Shown here piece after piece: positions 35,490-45,748 of a stretch of 64,000 nucleotides of DNA. How positions within the stretch are numbered: position 1 is the stretch's first letter; each line of letters opens with the position of its first letter. This DNA comes from Carallia brachiata (lineage: Eukaryota; Streptophyta; Magnoliopsida; Malpighiales; Rhizophoraceae), in NCBI GenBank assembly GCA_021464245.1, contig JADCRB010000065.1, positions 174,042 through 238,041 of the forward strand, written 5' to 3'. The translations under genes and the position numbers were made by a program. The notes beneath the pieces are model-generated. The model saw nothing but the letters and a program-made list of their open reading frames with translations. It did not search any database and was not told the origin of the DNA.

Positions 35490-36289
35490 TGTAAACAAAT
35501 AAAAAAAAAAAAAAAATGGTTGGCAGCCGCCAACCTTGAAGTCAAGGTTGGCAGCTGCCAACCTTTAATGCCATCAACCAAATGATTGGTGGCAGGCAGG
35601 TGGGGGAGGCCTATAAATTGGCCTCCCCAATTGAAAGAAAGGGCAGAAAAGAAGGCAGGCAGCGAAGCGAAGCGCAGAGAGCAGCGAAAAAAAGAAGAAA
35701 GCAGGCGGAAAAAAAAAAAGTAAACAAGAGAGAGAGATAGTAAAAAAAAAATTGTGTACTCTGTGATATATTTTTAACTCTTTTGAGAAAGATATCTCAG
35801 GTGCAAAGTAAAAAAAAAATTACTATTTCCGTTTCTAAATTATTTTAGATTTATATTCTCCGATCGTATCAAATCTGGATCTGTGAGAATATAGATCTGA
35901 AAAATATCAAAATATTACAAATCCGGCTGGGATTAAGCCTCATACGGCCCTCAGCAAAATCCAGGCAGCTCATCCGAGAACAAGTCCCTTCGACCCTCGG
36001 TGAAATTAAGTCAGATCGGCTCAGATCAGTCTCTACGGTTCCTAAACGTAGTCAAAACGTCCAAATCAGATACAGTTTCAGTCTATCCAGTTCAAGAAAA
36101 AGCGGTGGAAATTATTTCTGTCAAGATCAAGCTCGTGCAGCCCTTGACGGAGTCAAAAAAGGAACACTAATCGGAGGATCTACGGAGATCGACCCCACGT
36201 AAATTTTCTTTTTTTTTACAATTTTTATTTGTAATTTATTTTTGTATTTTCGAGTTTAATTATTTTAGACTCGAAATTTACGCTTTACA
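35490..36289 (+). repeat. 5' LTR of element A
   Basis: The 800-bp LTR has a small hairpin near its start (AACCTTGAAGTCAAGGTT) and a TATA box CTATAAATTGG at 35611-35621. Its second half has GGGATTAAGCCTCATACGGC-type words that are the single-copy counterpart of element B's amplified LTR units. Confidence 0.92.
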
Positions 36290-36295
36290 AATTTT

Positions 36296-36313
36296 TGGCA
36301 CGCTCGGTGGGAC
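36296..36313 (+). promoter_or_regulatory. Primer-binding-like site of element A
   Basis: TGGCACGCTCGGTGGGAC begins six bases after the LTR end, the expected place for first-strand priming. The matching tRNA is not assigned. Confidence 0.55.
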
Positions 36314-36509
36314 ATCTTCACCTCCCATCTCTTGTTCCTTAAAAAAAAAAAAAAAGGTAAAAGGGGAGCCGAGAGAAAAAAAAAAAAAAAAGAAAAAAAA
36401 GTAAAAAGTAAAAAGTAAAAAGTAAAAAAAAGTAAAAAGTAAAAAAAGTAAAAAAGTAAAAAGTAAAAAAAAAAGAAAAAAAAAATTTTACAGGTGTTCA
36501 GCACATCAA

Positions 36510-38180
36510 ATGGCACCGAAAAGGAGTACAACTGCTGCCACAAAAAGAAGGCAACGGCTCCTGCCTGCATCAACTACCCTACCTGGGTACGCAGGTCCAG
36601 AAACCCGGGGACGGACACAATTTCTTGCCGTCCAAACCCGACAAAATATCGAAATGGAGAGTCCACAGCTCGCACAACAGGATCTCTCCCCTGACTCTCT
36701 TGCCGCATGGAGGAGTCGATCACCCACCCCGATCGAAGTCGGGGGCAACACGACGAAGCCTGCTCAACAGAATCCAACTCACACAGAAGAATCAGAAGAG
36801 TTCTCTCCCCCAGTCTTTCCCGGAGCCTCATCTGTTGCCGTCATGATGACCAACACAACCACAGAAGAAAGAATTTCAGAATTGGAGAAAAATTTTGCAG
36901 CTGATCAGAGTCGTGGAGGAAAAAGATCAACAGAGCCGCTCTCAAAGGAAAAGCCCCGATCCAATTGATCCCGAATCCGAGGAGCAACCATATCCACCCG
37001 GTTTCACTCCAGAAGCCACACCAGCCGACGTCTTCCTGCAGAAAAGCGACCAGGTAGTTCTACACAGCTGCCACCCTCAAATTCTGTAGCTTCGCTATCT
37101 GTTCAACAATTGCAGGAAATGATAGCCAATACGATCCGACTGCAACAAGCTACATCCTTCCAAGGATCACAGATGTACGTCAAACCGTACACCAGACGGA
37201 TCGAAAGTCTCAACATGCCCTTGGGCTACCAGCCGCCCAAATTTCAACAATTCGACGGACGAGGCGATCCCAAACAGCACATCGCCCACTTCGTTGAAAC
37301 CTGCAACAACGCAGGGACTTATGGAGATCTCTTGGTGAAGCAGTTTGTTCGTTCACTCAGGGAGACCGCTTTCACCTGGTTCATAAATCTTGAACCAGAA
37401 TCGATCGACAGTTGGGAACAGCTACAACGAGAGTTCCTCAACAGATTTTTCAGCACTCGAAGGACGGTAAGTATGATGGAGCTTACCAGCACCAAACAAA
37501 GGAAAGGAGAGCCCGTTGTCGAATACATCAACAGATGGCGTGCCCTCAGCTTGGACTGCAAAGATCGCCTGACGGAGACTTCTGCCGTGGAGATGTGCAT
37601 CCAGGGAATGCATTGGGAGCTGTTATACATCCTGCAGGGTGTCAAACCCCGAACTTCGAAGAACTGGCGACCCGCGCACATGATATGGAGATAAGCATCC
37701 AGACTTCCGGAGGCACGGTTCCCATCCAGTTGGACCAGCAAGGGGGCAGAAGGGAGATTAAGAAACCCAACAGCTCCGGAAAAGGAAAGAAGTGATGACT
37801 GTTGAAGCCGCACCAGTAAAAGTGGGCGCCAAAGCTAAGGTAAATCCTCCGACCCAAATAACTCAGCCAAAACAACAGGAAAGGCGGAAGGTGACATTGC
37901 GAGAGTTGGAGCAAAGCAGTATCCATTCCCCGACTCAGACGTCCCGACATCTTCAACTCTGGAGGCGAAGCTGATCGAACTCCCAGAGTGCAAGCGGCCG
38001 AATGAAAAGGATCGAGTCAGCGATCCGAGATTCTGCAAATATCACCGGATAGTAAGTCATCCAACCGAAAGTGTTTCGTCCTGAAGGAGCTAATCATGAA
38101 GCTCAAGCCAGAATAAAATCATTCTGGACCAGGAAGGCATAACCTCTGCAAACCAGACCACCATCACTTCAAAACCATCA
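36510..38180 (+). pseudogene. gag (broken)
   Basis: A basic, Pro/Ser-rich N-terminal part starts at ATG 36510. The retrotransposon gag core is readable at 37110-37690 (FVRSLRETAFTWF, WEQLQREFLNRFF). A Tat-type tail follows with a CKYH-then-HPT-then-C pattern near 38030-38080. The frame changes near 36905, 37050, 37650, 37790 and about 37930, so no full Gag can be made. An A-rich GTAAAAA tract lies before the start (36395-36485). Confidence 0.8.
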
Positions 38181-38308
38181 GAAGAGTGACACACACGTAA
38201 GGAGGAGCCGCTCGACAACAAAAAGTCGACAACGGAGAAGGTATATGAAGCTCTCCAAACCCTTCTCGCTAACCCTCAGCTGTTTATAGCTTTGCAATCA
38301 ACAGAAGT

Positions 38309-39192
38309 GTGGCAAAATCAAGTCAGCAATACTCTCAGACCTCAGCTGAATCACAGCCATCAAATGATTCTAACTCAGCGGAGCAACAGACGGCCCAAAA
38401 TCACGTCGGATGTTACTCTGCTATCTCATTTTCAGATGAGGATCTCCTGCTGGGGTCCAAACCCCACAATCGGCCGCTGTATGTATCAGGCTATGTGAGA
38501 GAACAGAAGGTCCGACGTATTCTGATCGACGATGGCTCAGCAGTCAATATTATCCCAAAATCCACCATAAAGGAGCTCGGCATGGCATTGATGAATTATC
38601 AGACAGCCGCTTGATGATTCATGGCTTTAATCAAGGAGGACAGAAAGCAATTGGGATGATTCGCTTGGAGCTAACTATCGGTAATCTCACTTCTAGCACT
38701 CTATTTCACGTGATTGATGCACGTACCACATATAAGATGTTGCTAGGACGACCGTGGATTCATGGAAATGGAGTTGTGCTCTCAAGCCTGCATCAGTGCT
38801 TCAAGTACTACAATGGTGGCGTTCAAAAGGTCAATGCTGACTTAAAGCCGTTCGATGATGCTGAATCACATTTGGCGGATGCAGTCTTCTACACCGACAC
38901 AGACAATCCGGAGATCATTCCATCAAAAGCTACTTGGACTGGGGGCATCCACAAAAAGGGAAAAGCTGTCGAAGAACCTGCCAATGCCCAACCCCAGGCT
39001 CCAACAAATGAAAAGCTGCCACAGCCTGCTGAACTCGTCCGAAGGATGTTGCATCTTCAAGCTCCACTCCAGTCCTACGCTATGTGCCGAAGTCACGACG
39101 CTCAGAAGGTCAACCCCCTTTCTCTTATTGTATTGATTCTAAACAGGAGCAAGGACATAGCCAACCCAAGACAAAAGAGCTGCACAACCTGA
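38309..39192 (+). pseudogene. pol: aspartic protease region (broken)
   Basis: The protease active-site segment LIDDGSAVNIIP is at about 38522-38557. Flap and C-terminal parts (MLLGRPWIHG near 38738) are in the next frame after a shift near 38595. Tat-type proteases commonly have this variant of the D-S/T-G motif. A weakly conserved linker follows to about 39700 with further frame changes. Confidence 0.75.
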
Positions 39193-39719
39193 AGGGGACT
39201 TACACTCTGCCGATACCAAAGATTGAGCCGGTTTTGTCTCAAAACCATTAAAAGGCTTCGTCAAACCACACACGGGGGCAGTCGAAGGCGGCTCACTTCC
39301 AGAAAGAAGAACACATGAAGGATTTGATCCTAATGCATACAAGCTTTTGGCAAAGGGGCTATGACTTCTCAAACCCGAGCACAATGGGTACGCTGCCGTC
39401 CACACATGGCGCTTCTCAAACATCACAGTCCCGACCTGGCTTAGGCTATCAGGAGAAGTCACCTGTGCGGATCACGCTAAAGAGCCGAAGCCGAGCAGCT
39501 GATGCACGTGCCATCACACCACCACCAAACAAGACAGGCTTATCCAGTCAAACAAAGAAGGTGAAGTCAGAGGTTCTGCATTTCATGTCACAATTAGCGA
39601 GGAGGCTGAGTCCGACTCATCAGACGGTGAAGTAAAGGAGGCTCCCCCGGAACTTGAAGATGGTGGCCAAGCAACTGTTGATGAACTCAAGGAGGTCAAT
39701 CTTGGCTCTCCGGAAGATC

Positions 39720-41180
39720 CTCGACCTACATTTGTAAGTGCTTTACTTACTGCAGAAGAAGAGCAAGAATATGTTCAGGTATTAAGTCAATACAGGGACG
39801 TGTTCGCATGGAGTTACAAAGAAATGTCTGGACTTGACCCAAAAATTGCGGTGCATCGTCTAGCAGTAAAGAAGGGTGTTCGTTCTGTCAAGCAGCCACA
39901 ACGACGGTTCCGCCCGGAACTCATTCCACAAATCGAGGAGGAGGTTACAAGCTGATCAATGCTGGCTTCATCCGAGAGGTCACCTACCCAACATGGATTG
40001 CCAACATAGTCCGGTAAGAAAGAAGAATGGACAGTTGAGGGTATGTGTTGATTTTCGAGATCTTAACAGGGCCTGCCCGAAAGATGACTTTCCGTTGCCC
40101 ATAACGGAGATCACAGTCGATGCAACAACGGGTCACGAAGCATTGTCCTTCATGGATGGTTCTTCAGGCTATAACCAAATCAGAATGGCACCAGAAGACG
40201 AGGAGTTGACAGCATTCCGCACCCCAAAAGGTATATACTGCTACAAAGTTATGCCGTTTGGATTAAAAATGCTGGCGCCACTTATCAACGTGCTATGCAA
40301 AAAATTTTGATGACATGCTGCACAAGATTGTAGAATGTTATGTTGATGACTTAGTTGTAAAGACTAAGAAGCGCAAAGACCACCTCGAGGATCTCAAGAC
40401 GTGTTCGAAAGACTTCGAGGCATCAGCTAATGAACCCTCTCAAGTGCATTCGGTGTCACATCAGGAAAGTTTCTTGGGTTCGTGGTGCGCCATCGTGGAA
40501 TCGAAGTTGATCAGTCAAAGGTTGAGGCAATTCAAAAGATGCCTGAACCTAAAAACCTGCACGAACTGCGAAGTCTACAAGGAAAGCTGGCATACATTCG
40601 CCGTTTCATCTCCAATTTAGCTGGGAGATGTCAACCTTTCCATCGGTTGATGAAGAAGGATGTCAACTTCGAGTGGGACGAAGCTTGCAGCAAAGCCTTT
40701 GAGAGCATAAAGAAGTACCTTTCCAATCCACCGGTCCTAGGTGCTCCAATTCAAGGAAAGTCGTTGATTCTCTACATTGCAGCGCAGGAAAGATCTTTGG
40801 GAGCCTTGCTTGCACAGGAAAACGAGCAGGGAAAGGAAGCCCTGTATTACTTGAGCAGAACACTAAACGGTCCGGAGCTGAGTTATTCGCCCATTGAAAA
40901 GACATGTCTAGCACTGTTCTTTGCCATTGACAAGCTGAGGCACTACATGCAAGCTCACACGGTACGTCTCATTGCCAGAGCTGATCCTGTCAATATATCT
41001 TATCAGACCAATCTTGTCAGGACGACTTGCCAAGTGGGCAGTAATCCTACAAAGCTACGACATTGTCTACGTGCCTCAAAAAGCAGTCAAAGGACAAGCT
41101 CTAGCAGACTTCCTTGCAGATCACCCTATCCGTCGATTGGGAGTTCACAGATGATCTTCCAGATGAAGAGGTCTTTTACA
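39720..41180 (+). pseudogene. pol: reverse transcriptase and RNase H (broken)
   Basis: RT motifs are readable in order: RVCVDFRDLNRACPKDDFPLP (40050s-40100), FMDGSSGYNQI, then YVDDLVVKTKKRKDHLEDL from about 40339. The connection and RNase H follow at 40482-41150 (KLAYIRRFISNLAGRCQPF; EALYYLSRTLNGPELSY). Frame shifts occur near 39945, 40005, 40275-40310, 40405-40470 and 40990. The YVDD catalytic box itself is intact. Confidence 0.88.
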
Positions 41181-41194
41181 TTGAACACTACCAC

Positions 41195-41640
41195 CATGGA
41201 CGATGTTCTTTGATGGTGCAGCAAGGCGTGATGGTGCTGGTGCCGGCATAGTGTTTGTCACTCCTCAACGACAAATACTACCATATGCTATCATTCTCGG
41301 TGAGTTATGTTCAAATAATGTTGCTGAATACCAGGCTTTGATCATTGGTCTTCAAATGGCTGTCGATATGAAGATTCCAACTATAGAAGTCCATGGAGAT
41401 TCCCACTCGTCATCAACCAACTTACAGGTTGTATGACGTGAAGAAAGAGGACCTTGCCTTACCATCAACGTGCTCGACAGCTAATGGATGAATTTGAAAG
41501 CATCACCTTGGAGCATGTGCCTCGACGAGAAAATACTCAGGCAGACGCATTGGCTAACCTAGCCACTCCTCTTGCAAAGTCAGAAATCCAGGCTACAATT
41601 GTTGCCGTATGCCAGAAATGGATAGTGCCACAAGGATGAT
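41195..41640 (+). pseudogene. pol: archaeal-type RNase H (broken)
   Basis: A second RNase H begins with FFDGAARRDGAGAGIVF and has SNNVAEYQALIIGLQMA and, further on, LEHVPRRENTQADALANLA. This pattern is the added archaeal-type RNase H of Tat elements. It is split by a frameshift near 41420. It identifies the group and shows that the element is not Athila or chromovirus type. Confidence 0.82.
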
Positions 41641-41859
41641 GAAGAAACTACAGCAGCCAACGCTGTATCTGTACGTCTCGCGGAGGACGAGGATTGGCGC
41701 CAACCAATCATTGACTACCTACAGCACGGGAAGCTGCCGAAGATGTCGTCATAAGACAGAAATTCAACGACGAGCTCCCCGCTTCATATATCTCAAGGAT
41801 GCTCTGTATCGAAGGTCTTTTGATGGAGTTTTACTTCGCTGCCTAGGCAATGAAGAGGC

Positions 41860-42920
41860 AAAATAAGCTCTCGCTGAAGCACATTCAGGTGTTTGTGGCG
41901 GACATCAATCGGGGCCTAAGTTGCACTTCCAACTCAGAAGGATGGGATACTACTGGCCAACTATGGTACGTGATTCAATTGAGTTTGCTAAAACCTGTCA
42001 AGCTTGTCAATTTCATGCGAATTACATACATCAACTACCGGAGCCACTGCATCCAACTGTTTCATCCTGGCCCTTTGAAGCTTGGGGTCTCGACTTAGTG
42101 GGGCCCTTGCCAAAGTCATCCCTGGGTCACCTTTACATCCTCGCAGCAACAGACTACTTCTCAAAATGGGCTGAAGCCATTCCACTTAGAGAGGTAAAGA
42201 AGGAGCATGTTGCCAATTTCATCCGGACTCAGCTGATCTATCGCTATGGAGTCCCTCGATTCATCATCACTGATAATGGTAAGCAGTTCTACAACAGCTT
42301 AATTGACAAGCTCTGCGAGAAATTCAAGTTCAAGCAGTACAAGTCATCCATGTACAATGCCCCAGCAAATGGCTTGGCTGAAGCAGTCAACAAGACCTTA
42401 CGCAACCTATTGCGGAAGGTAGTCTCTAAATCCAAAATAGATTGGCATAACAGAATTCTGGAGGCATTATGGGCGTATCGTACAACTTACCGGACTCCAA
42501 CACAGGCGACGCCATACTCACTTGTCTACGGTGTCGAAGCAATACTGCCGTTGGAAACACAGATTCCATCCCTGCGCATGGCTGTTCTGGAAGGACTCAC
42601 GCCTACGTCTGGATGAGTTAGAAGCTCTTGATGAAAGGAGACTTGAAGCACAACAGCAACTCGAATGCTACCAAGCCCGGCTCACCAACACATTCAACTG
42701 CAGGGTCCGCCCTCGATCTTTTCAAATTGGAGACCTTGTTCTTGCAGTACGACGGCCCATCAACATGAAGCATCGGCCTGGTGACAAGCTTACTTCCAAA
42801 TGGGACGGGCCATACCTAGTGCAGGAGGCCTATACTCACAACGCTTACATGCTGTCAGACCAAGAAGGCGTCCGAATCGGCCCAATCAATGGTAAATTTC
42901 TGAAACAGTATTATGTGTAA
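41860..42920 (+). pseudogene. pol: integrase (nearly complete, one or two breaks)
   Basis: The zinc-binding H-H-C-C start lies at 41880-42010 (ending CQACQFH). The catalytic core keeps all three acidic residues: LDLVGPLP, TDNGKQF and NGLAEAVNKTL. The C-terminal part (42522-42920, with KWDGPYLV) is in another frame after a shift near 42600, and ends in TAA. Of all pol domains this is the least damaged. Confidence 0.88.
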
Positions 42921-43230
42921 ATATGTTCAAAAAGAAAAAAAAATTCAAAAAAAAGAAAAAAAAATTCAAAAAAAAAAAAGAAGTTCAGAAGTCCCGATCT
43001 GAAAGTTCAAGCGAAAATCCAAATTCGAAAATCCAAGCCCAAACACTTGAGCCCAAATTAGAAAACTCAAGCCCAAACCCAAAAATCAAAACCCAAACAC
43101 CCAAATCTAAAAGTCCAAGTCTAGAAGTCCAAACACTCGACCCAAATCCAATCCAAAACCCAAAACCCAAAAAAAATTTGAGTTCCAGACACAGTCCAAA
43201 ACCCAAGTTCAAAATTTCAATCCAACTCCT
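42921..43230 (+). other. A-rich and CCCAAA-type spacer after pol
   Basis: Runs of A with AAATTC words are followed by degenerate CCCAAACC/AAATCC repeats. The same kind of DNA, more amplified, lies at 24740-25450 in element B. Confidence 0.6.
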
Positions 43231-43242
43231 AGCCCGCATGAG

Positions 43243-43273
43243 TATAAACTGTGAACGGCCCAAAAATATAAAA
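43243..43273 (+). promoter_or_regulatory. TATA boxes upstream of element A homeobox ORF
   Basis: GAGTATAAACTG (TATAAAC 43243-43249) and AATATAAAAGCG (TATAAAA 43267-43273) lie 120 and 96 bp before the ATG at 43363. The upstream one is in the same context (CCCGCATGAGTATAA) that is repeated in element B's minisatellite. The leader is T/C-rich and free of upstream ATGs by eye. Confidence 0.55.
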
Positions 43274-43362
43274 GCGACGGAGGGTTTGAGTCTGAAACTC
43301 AGCATCAGTCTCAACCGATCTTCACCACATACCAAGACCTTTGCTCCTCTGCCATAAAAAAG

Positions 43363-43818
43363 ATGGAACCAGTTGCAGAACCTCAAGACAAGGGAGAAGA
43401 AAGGTCACCCCGCACAAGGTGGCAACCGACCATGGCACAACTGCAAATTTTGGAGGAAGTCTTCCACAACAATGGATGTATTATTCTTAAGGCATGTCAA
43501 ATTTACCAACTTGTCTCACGATTGCGCCCGCTCGGGGCAATCGAAGGAAAAAATGTGTTTTATTGGTTCCAGAATCGGAGAAACCAGAAGAAACCAGCAC
43601 TGAGAACTGCTTTTTCCAAGGAACAGTCTGTCGTTCCGATAGTAGATCCCACCAGTACAGCTTCGCCCTCAAATGAAGCAGGTCCTAGTTCTTCCACTGC
43701 AATGGTCTCTCCACGGTATGTTCATCAAAGCCGTAGCCCATGGGAGCATGCATCCTGGTACTGGTGGTCTTACGGAGTCAGCCAAGGGTTCATCCCTCCT
43801 AGATACTTAAGTCTATGA
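43363..43818 (+). CDS. WUSCHEL-related homeobox protein captured in element A
   Basis: A 151-codon open frame starts at ATG 43363. Residues 17-78 form an atypical plant WOX homeodomain: RWQPT, QILEEVF, RLRPLG, then the WUS-clade signature IEGKNVFYWFQN in recognition helix 3. Unlike ordinary 60-residue homeodomains, the spacing fits the longer WOX type. The rest is Ser/Pro-rich with an aromatic end (WYWWSYGV). A UGA at 43816-43818 ends the ORF, yet the same frame continues to ILPLFP (43855-43872), which matches the WUS box. LDLELCL (43944-43964), an EAR repression motif, follows in a shifted frame. There is no intron. The unit lies sense, downstream of integrase, and is unbroken although gag-pol is not. 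An 'env' or structural ORF is excluded by the homeodomain. Confidence 0.9.
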   Translation: MEPVAEPQDKGEERSPRTRWQPTMAQLQILEEVFHNNGCIILKACQIYQLVSRLRPLGAIEGKNVFYWFQNRRNQKKPALRTAFSKEQSVVPIVDPTSTASPSNEAGPSSSTAMVSPRYVHQSRSPWEHASWYWWSYGVSQGFIPPRYLSL

Positions 43819-43976
43819 GGAATTTTTTTAACAGAAAGGAGTCATTCCGGCGAAATTTTGCCTCTCTTTCCAGAATATTCCGGCATCAACCAGCCGAAAA
43901 AGACGTCGACGTCAACATCATCGACCCACCAGACGAGGTCGAGCTTGACTTGGAGTTGTGCCTCGGGCCCCGCTAG
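43819..43976 (+). other. WUS-box and EAR-motif tail beyond the UGA
   Basis: From 43819 the homeobox frame stays open into the WUS-box-like ILPLFPEY. A one-base change in the Lys/Ser-rich part near 43895-43910 then shifts the frame, after which DEVELDLELCLGP reads to TAG 43974-43976. Element B has the same two motifs in the same order (TLPLFL, LDLELRL) with its frame break at a different place, near 26838. The shared motifs and different breaks show that an ancestral copy coded for them in one frame. Confidence 0.75.
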
Positions 43977-44004
43977 GACGGTCGACAAGATAAGGTGCAA
44001 CGAC

Positions 44005-44082
44005 CTTGGCAGCACACGGTAACGACTTCTGCAGCACACGGCAACGACTTCTGCAAACACACGGTAACGACTTTCGTAACCC
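44005..44082 (+). repeat. Three-unit 23-bp tandem repeat
   Basis: GCAGCACACGGTAACGACTT-like units occur three times in a row. Element B has a diverged, contracted counterpart near 26905-26950. It lies between the two cargo ORFs and I see no coding role. Confidence 0.55.
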
Positions 44083-44199
44083 GCGTCAGCCGCTGCCTCT
44101 TTTGTCTCTTATGCAGGAAAGGGACGTGGATGACCCTACTCGATTCCGCGTACCTCCTTTTTGACTTTTCACAAAAAAAAAAAATCATTTTATTTTATG

Positions 44200-44208
44200 T
44201 ATATATAT
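44200..44208 (+). promoter_or_regulatory. TATA-like site before second cargo ORF, element A
   Basis: TATATATAT then CC lies 65 bp before ATG 44265, and the arrangement is conserved in element B at 27062-27070. Confidence 0.45.
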
Positions 44209-44264
44209 CCTGCATGTCCGAGCCATAATACTCACCCCTCAGTTCTTCTTCTTCTCAAAAGAAA

Positions 44265-44870
44265 ATGGCTAGTCTCTACACTTGTCCCAGGAAGTTCTTT
44301 GATCAAGAAGTTGGAGGCGCACGAGCTAAGAAAAGAAGGAGTAGTCTTCCTCGAGGGATCCCTAACGCCATCGGTGTCATAGAGTTCCAACTACTCTCCT
44401 TAGTTCACATCTACCACAGAGGGATGAGACGCTGCAATCATCCTAATCTTCCTTTGGATGCGGCGATGTACGGGGAAGTTCCAACTACTCTACTTACGTC
44501 GGAGCAGACTTGGGAATCATTACTACAGTCAGTCTCTCTGTGTGTCGGTTTTGAAGTTCCAAAGTGTTGGGCCTTCCTCTTGGGGAGGTTCAAGTTCTTT
44601 GCCTACCGGATCATCCTCACCAGAGCTTTGGAACTTCAAATAACTTTTGCCAGCCTTTGCGAGCTATGGAAGCTCGAATGCACCTGGAGCCAAGGCTTCA
44701 ATTTCTATATTGGCTGGGCTGCTAACTTTCTTAAGATCGTATCGGATTCCTATTGCGATCCAACAACAGCAGACATATTCAAAGATAGAAGACTCCAAGA
44801 TTCAATGTTCATCAAGACGTTTCCAAATTTCAAACTGGACTTCAAGACTCGGTTTGAATCATTTCTGTAA
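44265..44870 (+). CDS. Second cargo ORF of element A, unknown 201-aa protein
   Basis: The open frame runs from ATG 44265 to TAA 44868-44870. The N-terminal 35 residues are basic (AKKRRSSLPRG). The rest is rich in Leu, Phe and Cys with FASLCELWKLE and FNFYIGWAANFL segments. I recognise no family and see no signal peptide or clear membrane span. A decayed homologue lies at 27129-27720 in element B in the same place. Tat elements often carry additional ORFs before the 3' LTR, so it may be an element gene; equally it may have been captured together with the homeobox gene. A roughly 39-bp tandem duplication (44841-44920) copies the last codons past the stop. Confidence 0.7.
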   Translation: MASLYTCPRKFFDQEVGGARAKKRRSSLPRGIPNAIGVIEFQLLSLVHIYHRGMRRCNHPNLPLDAAMYGEVPTTLLTSEQTWESLLQSVSLCVGFEVPKCWAFLLGRFKFFAYRIILTRALELQITFASLCELWKLECTWSQGFNFYIGWAANFLKIVSDSYCDPTTADIFKDRRLQDSMFIKTFPNFKLDFKTRFESFL

Positions 44871-44930
44871 AAATCTTCCTTCAAGACTCGGTTTGAATCA
44901 TTTCTGTAAAAATCTTCCTTACCGACCCTT

Positions 44931-44944
44931 GAAGTGGGGGCATT
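44931..44944 (+). promoter_or_regulatory. Polypurine tract of element A
   Basis: GAAGTGGGGGCATT directly precedes TGTAAAC of the 3' LTR. Element B has GAAGTGGAGGCATT in the same position. This is the expected priming site for second-strand synthesis. Confidence 0.75.
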
Positions 44945-45743
44945 TGTAAACAAATAAAAAAAAAAATGATTGGCAGCCGCCAACCTTGAAGTCAAGGTTG
45001 GAAGCTGCCAACCTTTAATGCCACCAACCAAATGGTTGGTGGCAGGCAGGTGGGGGAGGCCTATAAATTGGCCTCCCCAATTGAAAGAAAGGGCAGAAAA
45101 AGAAGGCAGGCAGCGAAGCGAAGCGCAGAGAGCAGAGAAAAAAAGGAGAAAGCAGGCGGAAAAAAAAAAAGTAAACAAGAGAGAGAGATAGTAAAAAAAA
45201 AATTGTGTACTCTGTGATATATTTTTAACTCTTTTGAGAAAGATATCTCAGGTGCAAAGTAAAAAAAAAATACTATTTCCGTTTCTAAAGTTATTTTAGA
45301 TTTATATTCTCCGATCGTATCAAATCTGAATCTGTGAGAATATAGATCTTAAAAATATCAAAATATTATAAATCCGGCTGGGATTAAGCCTCATACGGCC
45401 CTCAGTAAAATCCAGGCAGCTCATCCGAGAACAAGTTTCTTCGACCCTCGGTGAAATTAAGTCAAATCGGCTCAAATCAGATCTTTGCGGTTCCTAAACG
45501 TAGTCAAAACGTCCAAATCAGATACAGTTTCAGTCTATCCAGTTCAAGAAAAAAGCGGTGGAAATTATTTCTATCAAGATCAAGCTCGTGTAGCCCTTGA
45601 CGGAGTCAAAAAAGGAACACTAATCGTAGGATCTACGAAGATCGACTCCACGTAAATTTTCTTTTATTTTTACAATTTTTATTTGTAATTTATTTTTGTA
45701 TTTTCGAGTTTAATTATTTTAGACTCGAAATTTACGCTTTACA
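44945..45743 (+). repeat. 3' LTR of element A
   Basis: It is a 799-bp near-copy of 35490-36289, ending TTTACA and followed by the target duplication CTATG. Differences from the 5' LTR are mostly transitions. Confidence 0.92.
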
Positions 45744-45748
45744 CTATG

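Larger units (their letters stand above)
35490..45743 (+). mobile_element. Element A: Tat-type Ty3/gypsy retrotransposon with captured homeobox gene
   Basis: The two LTRs (35490-36289 and 44945-45743) begin TGTAAAC and end TTTACA. They are flanked by the 5-bp duplication CTATG (35485-35489 and 45744-45748), so the insertion is complete. Order is gag, protease, reverse transcriptase, RNase H, archaeal-type RNase H, integrase, then two extra ORFs and a polypurine tract. The second, archaeal-type RNase H marks the Tat group of Ty3/gypsy elements. By eye the LTRs differ at about 24 bases plus about six length changes, roughly 3 percent, suggesting a fairly young insertion. Gag-pol nevertheless has at least ten frame breaks, so this copy probably could not have moved itself. 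The two 3' ORFs are unbroken. Confidence 0.93.

Noticed and set aside
37319..37813. 164-residue minus-strand ORF inside gag
   Set aside because: It is the antisense shadow of the gag core.
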